From Legionella sheltonii (GTDB lineage Bacteria; Pseudomonadota; Gammaproteobacteria; Legionellales; Legionellaceae): a DNA stretch of 64,000 nt. Positions 57,947 to 64,000 of the stretch are shown one piece after another; position 1 is the first letter of the stretch, and the number at the start of each line of letters is the position of its first letter. Below the pieces are notes generated by a model. That model ran no database searches, was not told the DNA's origin, and saw only the letters and a program-made list of their open reading frames with translations. Location: NCBI RefSeq assembly GCF_026191355.1, contig NZ_JAPHOQ010000010.1:62001-126000 (forward strand). Reading direction: 5' to 3'. The translations under genes and the position numbers were made by a program.

Positions 57947-58645
57947 ATGACACCTCAATTAATTGTTGCGCTTGATTTTGATAATGAGCATGCTGCTTTA
58001 AACCTAATTGAAAAGCTTGATCCTAAAAGTTGTGCTCTGAAAGTAGGTAGCGAGCTTTTTACTCTATTTGGCACGGATTTTGTGAAACAATTAGTGAAGC
58101 GACAATTTAAGGTTTTCTTGGATTTAAAATTTCATGATATTCCCAATACTGTTGCAAATGCGTGTAAGGCAGGGGCTGAATTAGGGGTGTGGATGATGAA
58201 TGTTCATGCCTCCGGCGGAGTAAGCATGATGCAGGCAGCACGCAAAGCAATCGATGCGTATGGCACTAATCGACCTCTTTTAATCGCTGTAACTGTTTTA
58301 ACCAGTTTTAATGAAAACGAATTAACTTCTATTGGCATAAGCACACCGATCATGGAGCATGTAAAGAAACTGGCAATCTTAACCCAAGAATCCGGTTTAG
58401 ATGGAGTGGTTAGCTCCGCTCAAGAAGTTAACGTAATTAAAAGGGCCTGTGGCGATCAATTTATTACAGTTACTCCAGGAATTAGACTTACAAATGATGC
58501 AAATGATGATCAATCAAGAGTGATGACACCCAAACAAGCTATTAAAGAAGGTAGTGATTATTTAGTGGTAGGTCGTCCCATCACCCAATCATCAAATCCA
58601 GAACTCGTTGTCGCAGAAATTCTAAAAAGTATTCAAGAACCTTAA
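57947..58645 (+). CDS. pyrF: Orotidine 5'-phosphate decarboxylase
   Basis: Last step of UMP synthesis. LIVALDFDNEHAAL, KVGSELFT, FLDLKFHDIPNTVANA (catalytic Asp-Lys-Asp), VNVHASGG-like MNVHASGG, and VTPGIRL near the end with LVVGRPIT. 232 residues. Starts one base after the previous stop. lapA-lapB-pyrF is a common order; here the aminotransferase is inserted between lapB and pyrF. Confidence 0.97.
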   Translation: MTPQLIVALDFDNEHAALNLIEKLDPKSCALKVGSELFTLFGTDFVKQLVKRQFKVFLDLKFHDIPNTVANACKAGAELGVWMMNVHASGGVSMMQAARKAIDAYGTNRPLLIAVTVLTSFNENELTSIGISTPIMEHVKKLAILTQESGLDGVVSSAQEVNVIKRACGDQFITVTPGIRLTNDANDDQSRVMTPKQAIKEGSDYLVVGRPITQSSNPELVVAEILKSIQEP

Positions 58646-58657
58646 TTATCTCAATGT

Positions 58658-58684
58658 CCTGGGTAACCCAAGTTGTTACCCAGG
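58658..58684. terminator. Perfect hairpin after pyrF
   Basis: CCTGGGTAAC (58658-58667), loop CCAAGTT, GTTACCCAGG (58675-58684). Strong 10-bp stem just after pyrF but only a short weak T tract, so it may be a mRNA-stabilising end or Rho-assisted terminator. Confidence 0.65.
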
Positions 58685-58980
58685 GTTATCTTAAGAAAAT
58701 TTATTTATACCTCAACTCAATCTCACTTACTTCAAAATAAGAAGTGTAATTTTTGATTAATTAGTGCTATTTAATTTCTGATAAATTTGTGTTAATTATA
58801 TTTGTGATGGTTAAAAATAATAAAACAGATAAGCATCCAACCGTATCACTTAAATGAATGAGGTGATTAAGAAAAACAGGAGTTTAAGCAAAAAGAAGAT
58901 TTAAGCAGAATAGGAAATTTTGCAAAATACAATAAAGCTGCTGAATGTATTAATGGATTATCATAACTTAAGGATAAGTG
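58685..58980. other. Upstream region of the vpdC-like gene
   Basis: About 300 bases, strongly AT-rich, no open frame. It must hold the promoter of the patatin gene. TTAATTAG...TATTTAAT near 58758-58778 is loosely reminiscent of the TTAAT halves recognised by PmrA, but the spacing is wrong. AAGGA occurs six bases before the ATG at 58981. Confidence 0.4.
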
Positions 58981-61614
58981 ATGACACCACAACACGTAAT
59001 AAGTCAGTTGCTTGACTCTGACTCAGCTCAATATGCTCAAAACCTGGATTTATTAAAAAAAATTATTATTACTGCCTACTTAGGTCGTCTACAGATCAAC
59101 GGCTTACCTCCAGATAATAAAATTGCCTTAGGGAACTATTTATTTGACAACGAGCAGATGATGTTCGATTTTACACGTCTAAGTGAAGAAAAAAGAGCCC
59201 TATTTATGCACTGGTTCTTAGAGCCGCATCAAGAGAATAAATCGAAGGTTTTTTTAAGAGGCGTTACCGTAAATGAGTATCGAGGTTTTACTGCTGAGGT
59301 CCCTTTGTCCTGGTGGGGTAGAATAGTAAGCTGGTTCCAAGGGCTGTATTTAGACTATTGGAAAATAAGCGATATCGATTTATCACTGAAAAATATATCT
59401 CACTATCAATTGACTGGAATTGAGATGTGTCAAGGGACTCATGGAATATTGATCGGCTTTAATCAATTTTTAGTACCTGGAACAGGAACAAAGTACAAAG
59501 CCCACAATGACTTACAACAAGAGCCTTTAGGAAATACAAAACGAATTTTTATTACCGATAAATTAGTCGAACAGCTTAGTACGCTCAATTTAAAAAATAT
59601 CAAATTTGAATCGGTATGCAAAAGCCCGCATCCTCAATCTATAGAAGTGTCTGATCCGCAGGAACGTCTCGATAAAATGTATGATTATCGAAAAATGCAG
59701 CGATTTATGTCCATGAAACCTTGGTATATTCGAATTTGGATTTGGTTATTTCCATGGTTGGGTGAAGAAAAAGTTAAAAGCAAATCCATTAAAGAAAAAC
59801 AAATAGTTCCCTTACATGAATCAAAAAAAATAGAAATATATCGATTTTTAAAATCTCATGAGATTTTAGTCAGAGAAAGAAAACCTAATATTGAAAATAT
59901 TGTTCTTTGCGGTGGTGGTGCAAAAATTTTTGCTCATATTGGGGTCTGGAAGGCGCTAAATGAAGCCAGAATATATCCTGAAAAGTTCGCGGGTAGTTCT
60001 GCGGGCGCGATTATGGCTTTAATGTGTTATTTAGGCTATTCAGCGGCTGAAATTGAAGAATTATTTAAACATTTTAAACATGAACATTTAGTTCATTTTG
60101 ATATTAATATTAATGGAATTTCAGAGGCTCATTCGCTAAAGACAGCTCTTGATTATGCAATTGCCTATAAATTAAATGAAATCGTTGCTAAATATCGAAT
60201 TCCATATCCAGAAGGAAAAATTACTTTCGCAACTTTAGAAGAGATAAGAAAAAAATGTCCTGGATGTGGTATAGGAAAAGAGTTGGTGGTAACGGCTACG
60301 AATAAACGTAAGGGGGAAACGCGCTATTTTTCATTTTTACGCTCACCTAATTTTGAAGTAAGTGAAGCAGTTAAAACATCAGCAAGCTTTCCTATAGTTT
60401 ACCGGTCGACCGATATTGATGGGGATCCACATAATGATGGTGGTGTATTGAATAATTTTCCTACGGAAGCTTTTGTGGATGATCATACAACATTACTCGA
60501 ATCCGAATATGGTAATAATTTAAAAGTACTCGCTGTCAAGTTCGATGATGGACCCGAGAGAAAGGCAATAGATCGAGTGATGGATAGGGTTTATAGAGAA
60601 AATATAGTGTTAAACTGGATTTATCGATTGCTAACTGGGGTGAGTGATCCTGCCAGTGGGTGGGAAAAAGACCGTTTAAAATTAAGAAAATATGCATGCC
60701 AATCCATTGTGATCAATGTAGATAATGTATCTACCTCATCATTTACAGTGGGAGAGAAAACCAGAAAAAAAATGATTGAGTCAGGTTACAAAGAGACAAT
60801 AAACTACTTAAATATGCGCTATCACAAAAATGAATTTGATGAGTATGATAATGAGGAGTTCATGTATGAGACGTTCAGCTCTTTAGGTGAATTGCTCTCT
60901 TATTGTTGTTATAGAGGAGATAGACAATGGTTTGATAGAGTGTATCAACTACTTGAAGAATCTACTGCTCCTAATCGCGTTGATTTGTTAAAACAGGCTC
61001 AAGAATTAAAGGCTCTTTATTTCAACTCGGGATCTTCTTCATTACATAGCCCTTCACATGAAGATCGTCCATTAACATTTTTTGGTAATGAAATACACCA
61101 CACCCTTTCTTCTACAGTGAGAATGGAGAATCACAAAATTTTACTTGCGGTATATCCTGTATTTTTAAAGTTATCGCAGTCCTTATTAAAAGACAGTACG
61201 GACAAAAAAATCTTTGATTACGCTCGCCATTCATTTTTGTTGAAAGATCCTTTTGCTTGTTTAGAGCATTTTGCAAAAATTCGAAATGAAACTCATTTAA
61301 TTCTTCATATTGTGATTAAGTTATTAAAAGAACTTAAAAAAAATCCGGCTAAAGAGGTTTATGATGCATTGAGTCAGGTGCTTGATTTGTTGAATGGGAA
61401 TAAAAACATGGATAAAGACGAGTATTTTGCACGTTGGGATTTATCTTTTCCCCAATGTTTACGTATGTTGCGTATATGGAACAAAGATTCTCAAATTAAT
61501 ACTCGCTTACTTCGTTCGATGAGCAGAAAAAGTGAGCCTTTGCAAACCGTAGTTTCAGGTGTTTATTATGAAGCAGAGGATGACTCTGATGAGGCGTTTT
61601 CTTTTAGTATGTAA
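58981..61614 (+). CDS. vpdC: Patatin-like phospholipase, VpdC-type Dot/Icm effector
   Basis: 877 residues from the ATG at 58981 (AAGGA upstream; a GTG one codon earlier is not preferred). Patatin domain from about 305: VLCGGGAKIFAHIGVWKAL (oxyanion loop), FAGSSAGAIMALM with catalytic Ser340, and DPHNDGGVLNNFPTEAF with Asp486. An N-terminal domain of 300 residues with a Trp-rich segment (WYIRIWIWLFPWLG) and a C-terminal helical domain (about 600-877) surround it; the end (YYEAEDDSDEAFSFSM) is a Glu/Asp-rich tail of the E-block kind. Length and layout match L. pneumophila VpdC, a ubiquitin-activated phospholipase that adjusts vacuole size, and the locus after pyrF agrees with what I recall for L. 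pneumophila. Confidence 0.85.
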   Translation: MTPQHVISQLLDSDSAQYAQNLDLLKKIIITAYLGRLQINGLPPDNKIALGNYLFDNEQMMFDFTRLSEEKRALFMHWFLEPHQENKSKVFLRGVTVNEYRGFTAEVPLSWWGRIVSWFQGLYLDYWKISDIDLSLKNISHYQLTGIEMCQGTHGILIGFNQFLVPGTGTKYKAHNDLQQEPLGNTKRIFITDKLVEQLSTLNLKNIKFESVCKSPHPQSIEVSDPQERLDKMYDYRKMQRFMSMKPWYIRIWIWLFPWLGEEKVKSKSIKEKQIVPLHESKKIEIYRFLKSHEILVRERKPNIENIVLCGGGAKIFAHIGVWKALNEARIYPEKFAGSSAGAIMALMCYLGYSAAEIEELFKHFKHEHLVHFDININGISEAHSLKTALDYAIAYKLNEIVAKYRIPYPEGKITFATLEEIRKKCPGCGIGKELVVTATNKRKGETRYFSFLRSPNFEVSEAVKTSASFPIVYRSTDIDGDPHNDGGVLNNFPTEAFVDDHTTLLESEYGNNLKVLAVKFDDGPERKAIDRVMDRVYRENIVLNWIYRLLTGVSDPASGWEKDRLKLRKYACQSIVINVDNVSTSSFTVGEKTRKKMIESGYKETINYLNMRYHKNEFDEYDNEEFMYETFSSLGELLSYCCYRGDRQWFDRVYQLLEESTAPNRVDLLKQAQELKALYFNSGSSSLHSPSHEDRPLTFFGNEIHHTLSSTVRMENHKILLAVYPVFLKLSQSLLKDSTDKKIFDYARHSFLLKDPFACLEHFAKIRNETHLILHIVIKLLKELKKNPAKEVYDALSQVLDLLNGNKNMDKDEYFARWDLSFPQCLRMLRIWNKDSQINTRLLRSMSRKSEPLQTVVSGVYYEAEDDSDEAFSFSM

Positions 61615-61686
61615 TATGTTGCAATACATGATATTTTATTTACTTCCATTCGCACCAGGAATAGATATGGAGAAGCATTTATTTTT

Positions 61687-62175
61687 ATGAAAAGAAAAGG
61701 TTTTACACTTCTTGAGTTAGTGATAACGATGGCGTTATTTATAGGATTATCACTATTAGGAATAGCTTCATATACTTATTTCATGAATAAAAATGAGCAA
61801 CAAACAATAATTGATGAACTACGAACAGCAATTCAATATGCCAAGATTCAGGCGATTATTCTTGGTAATCCAGTATATCTTACTCCCATAGATAGCTCAT
61901 CCAATTGGTCAAATGGTATGGTTTTGAGTTTTTTAGAGAAACAAACCAATCAAACCAAAATGATTTATCAATGGCAATGGAATCATCCACGCTGGAGTTT
62001 GAATTGGGAGGGCGCTGGTTCAAAAAATAAGATCACGTTTTCAACTGTTCTTGGTCAGGCGATGAGCAATGGGCATTTTACCTTAATTAATAAAGTGACA
62101 CATGAGCAAGTCACTGTGATTTTAAATCGACTAGGAAGAATAAGAGTCAGCAATAGCTTGTCGCTAGAGCGTTAA
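61687..62175 (+). CDS. GspH/FimT-type pseudopilin
   Basis: 162 residues. Prepilin leader MKRKG|FTLLELVITMALFIGLSLLG (cut after Gly5, then N-methyl-Phe, Glu at +5). The rest has a helix (NEQQTIIDELRTAIQYAKIQAI) and strands typical of FimT/GspH. It is a minor pilin of the type IV pilus or of type II secretion; the pilus machinery is not nearby. GGAG stands about 14 bases before the ATG. Lies alone between vpdC-like and ubiC genes. Confidence 0.85.
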   Translation: MKRKGFTLLELVITMALFIGLSLLGIASYTYFMNKNEQQTIIDELRTAIQYAKIQAIILGNPVYLTPIDSSSNWSNGMVLSFLEKQTNQTKMIYQWQWNHPRWSLNWEGAGSKNKITFSTVLGQAMSNGHFTLINKVTHEQVTVILNRLGRIRVSNSLSLER

Positions 62176-62222
62176 TTTTGTAAGATCTTACTGATAATAT
62201 TTTGTTTTAAGTAATACCATCC

Positions 62223-62762
62223 ATGGCTATTAATACCCAATCTATTTTTACAATAAGTGCAAAAAGCTCCGAGCCTCTTACAGAGTGGCTCAATCATCAA
62301 GCTTCATTAACTGATAAATTGCAGCAAATAAAGGGTGAGGCAAAAATTGAACTTATTTCCCAAGATTGGATAAATACAGATTGGTGGAATAAAAATTTTC
62401 TACACATTCAAGATGAAATGGTTTTTCAGCGTGACATTATTATGAGAAGTCATGGTGTCGCTTATTGGTATGCCCGAAGTATTATTCCTAAAAAATGTTA
62501 TGACCTCGATCCTGATTTTTTTGGACGTCTAAAAAATGAATCCATAAGAAACTTAATTTTTGATCAAGATAAAGTGTGTCGCGTACAATGGATTAGTTAT
62601 CCCGCCGATCAACAATGTTTAGAGTATTATTGGGTTAAACGAACTTTGGATTCGGTTCATGGTGTACTTTGGGTCCGTCTCGCAGAGTTTTCATTTCAAC
62701 AAAAGGAGTCATTTTATTTAGTTGAAATTATGTTACCTGAACTTGAGAGTTTGAATCAATGA
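62223..62762 (+). CDS. ubiC: Chorismate pyruvate-lyase
   Basis: 179 residues; makes 4-hydroxybenzoate for ubiquinone. Matches UbiC in layout: LTEWLNHQASLTDKLQQI near the N terminus, VFQRDIIMRSHGVAYWYARSIIP in the centre, and LGRL-like FFGRLKNESI, then a C-terminal ARxSxF-like region. Identification is helped by the overlapping ubiA, the classic ubiCA pair. Stop and ubiA start overlap (ATGA). Confidence 0.88.
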   Translation: MAINTQSIFTISAKSSEPLTEWLNHQASLTDKLQQIKGEAKIELISQDWINTDWWNKNFLHIQDEMVFQRDIIMRSHGVAYWYARSIIPKKCYDLDPDFFGRLKNESIRNLIFDQDKVCRVQWISYPADQQCLEYYWVKRTLDSVHGVLWVRLAEFSFQQKESFYLVEIMLPELESLNQ

Positions 62763-63595
62763 AATGGAATGCGTATTGGCGATTAATGCGCTTTGATAAA
62801 CCTGTGGGAATTTTATTGCTATGGTATCCCACTGCATGGGCTTTGTGGCTAGCAAACAAAGGGGCGCCATCATTTAGATTGTTTGCCCTTTTTTTTGGCG
62901 GAACGGTTCTTATGCGATCAGCAGGCTGTGTCATCAATGATATTGCCGATCGAAATATCGATAAGCATGTCGCTCGCACTAAATTAAGACCATTAACTGC
63001 TGGAGAAGTGACTTTACCCGAGGCTTTTCTTTTATTAATCGTATTGCTTTTAGCCGCATTGTTGATATTAATTCAGTTACCTCGAAATTGTTTTTATCTT
63101 GGATTAATCGCATTATTTGTTTCTTTACTCTATCCATTTTGCAAACGTTTTTTAGATGCTCCACAACTGATTCTTGGTTTTGCATTTTCTATGGGAATAC
63201 CTATGGCTTATGTCGCCTCAGGTTTCACGTTAACTATTGAATGTTTCTTATTATTTTTAATCAATTTTTGTTGGATCCTTGTTTATGACACCATGTATGC
63301 TATGGCCGATAAAGCAGATGATTTACGAATTGGGGTAAAATCTACTGCCATTTTGTTTGCTGATTATGATCGATTAATTATTGGCATGTTACAAAGTTTA
63401 TTTCATGGCTTATGGCTCTATTGGGGATTGATCAATCAAAGGAATTTATTTTTTTATATTATTTGGTGTATCGCCGGTTTTATCTTGATTTACCAACAAA
63501 AGCTTATCAAGAAAAGAGAGCCTCAGGATTGTTTTAAAGCTTTTATCGTAAGTGGGTACTATGGGGCATGGATGTGGTTGGCAGTTGCGATATAG
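62759..63595 (+). CDS. ubiA: 4-hydroxybenzoate polyprenyltransferase
   Basis: Integral membrane prenyltransferase of ubiquinone synthesis, 278 residues with about eight spans. The two Asp-rich motifs are intact: CVINDIADRNIDKHV and YDTMYAMADKADDLRIGVKST. N-terminal RLMRFDKPVGILLLWYPTAWAL is a family hallmark. Translationally coupled to ubiC by the ATGA overlap. Confidence 0.96.
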   Translation: MKWNAYWRLMRFDKPVGILLLWYPTAWALWLANKGAPSFRLFALFFGGTVLMRSAGCVINDIADRNIDKHVARTKLRPLTAGEVTLPEAFLLLIVLLLAALLILIQLPRNCFYLGLIALFVSLLYPFCKRFLDAPQLILGFAFSMGIPMAYVASGFTLTIECFLLFLINFCWILVYDTMYAMADKADDLRIGVKSTAILFADYDRLIIGMLQSLFHGLWLYWGLINQRNLFFYIIWCIAGFILIYQQKLIKKREPQDCFKAFIVSGYYGAWMWLAVAI

Positions 63596-63711
63596 GTGAT
63601 TATAAATTTAGCGGAGGTCGCTGAATCGGGGCAATTGAATTCAAATGCAAGACGTAACATAAGGTTAATTTATGAATGCATCGACAGTCTTAAGCCATCT
63701 ATTTAGGACTT

Positions 63712-63742
63712 AAAAAAAGCCCGGCTGCTTGCAACCAGGCTA
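63712..63742 (-). terminator. Intrinsic terminator of the SlyB-like gene
   Basis: On the minus strand AGCCTGG...CCGGGCT (one G-T pair), loop of ten bases, followed by T7. Located about 40 bases after the stop of the minus-strand gene at 63784. Confidence 0.75.
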
Positions 63743-63783
63743 GATTAGCATCACAGGATTGATTCATCCAAAAGTTGTCGCTA

Positions 63784-64000
63784 TTAAAATGTCTCACTTC
63801 CATTATCTGCGACAACACGTGTGTGTTTTCCATAAATAACAAGAATTTTTTGTTTTGTTTTAAGTCTGAGATCTTCGGACTGAACGACAGAAATAATTCC
63901 GCCAGAGTTTAATTTAATAACGTACTCAACACCGCGTGTTTGACTATAACCATTATCTACAAAACCATTGTTTGTATTTTTAGTCATATTATTCATGTTT
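63784..64000 (-). CDS. SlyB-like outer membrane lipoprotein, C-terminal part
   Basis: The frame stays open up to the window end, so the N terminus lies beyond base 64000. The visible 70-odd residues contain QTRGVEYVIKLNSGGIISVVQSEDLRLKTKQKILVIYG and HTRVVAD, which match the C-terminal domain of SlyB/Pcp lipoproteins of the 17-kDa antigen group (V-x-L-DSG-x-x-x-S-V-VQ). In them it follows a glycine-zipper membrane segment. An internal ATG at 63996 could be read as a start, but a bare C-terminal domain would be unusual. Confidence 0.65.
   Translation of the reverse strand, partial: NMNNMTKNTNNGFVDNGYSQTRGVEYVIKLNSGGIISVVQSEDLRLKTKQKILVIYGKHTRVVADNGSETF

Noticed and set aside
58658..58684. Hairpin after pyrF as a certain intrinsic terminator
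   Set aside because: The stem is perfect but no convincing T tract follows; kept only as a probable transcript-end structure.

Overview
The window is AT-rich, gene-dense gammaproteobacterial chromosome, and the genus is very probably Legionella. The pointers are a patatin-type phospholipase of VpdC architecture, an F-box plus LicA/choline-kinase fusion, a second F-box protein ending in a CaaX box, two EnhA-like L,D-transpeptidases, a GnnA/GnnB-type pair for the 2,3-diaminoglucose lipid A of this genus, and a Pht-like MFS transporter. From memory, unchecked, the order licA - glpK/gltA - gyrA - rpsA - vpdC is also that of L. pneumophila. I cannot name the species. I saw no rRNA, tRNA, CRISPR array or intact mobile element.

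Layout. 1-9.5 kb: an EnhA-like lipoprotein cut by the window edge, fis, gnnA-lpxB (lipid A), rnhB, the elongasome block rsfS-rlmH-mrdA-rodA and a POT peptide transporter. 9.7-17 kb: hutU-hutH (histidine catabolism), rnhA-dnaQ, a small secreted protein, a second L,D-transpeptidase, and mnmA-erpA. 17-28.4 kb: a long co-directional run yceD-rpmF-plsX-fabH-fabD-fabG-acpP-fabF-mltG-tmk-holB-pilZ-tatD-anmK, covering fatty acid synthesis, DNA precursor/replication and cell wall recycling; fabG and acpP are separated by a leader that can fold in two exclusive ways.

28.6-41.9 kb is the accessory part: a Pht-like transporter, an unknown 319-residue protein, a GNAT acetyltransferase, an F-box/CaaX protein, the kinase SrkA, an IS30-family remnant, an OprB porin divergent from a secreted acetamidase/formamidase, an MdfA-like pump, and a LicA-type F-box/choline kinase gene broken by a single-base frameshift at a T8 tract. 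An exonuclease and a lytic transglycosylase-like lipoprotein close this block. It holds the best candidates for host-directed functions.

42-64 kb returns to core genes: adk-trx, the glpD/glpK divergent pair, gltA, then gyrA-serC-aroA-cmk-rpsA-lapA-lapB-gnnB-pyrF read as one direction with many overlaps. The vpdC-like effector gene follows, then a pseudopilin, ubiC-ubiA, and a SlyB-like protein cut by the window end.

Imperfect palindromes of a REP-like family (arms around GTCATCCCGAG...GCGAGG) and two other palindrome types recur between genes, nearly always at operon ends. Lipid A chemistry is represented at both ends of the window (gnnA-lpxB and lapAB-gnnB), and cell wall remodelling recurs throughout (mrdA, rodA, two L,D-transpeptidases, mltG, anmK, SLT lipoprotein).
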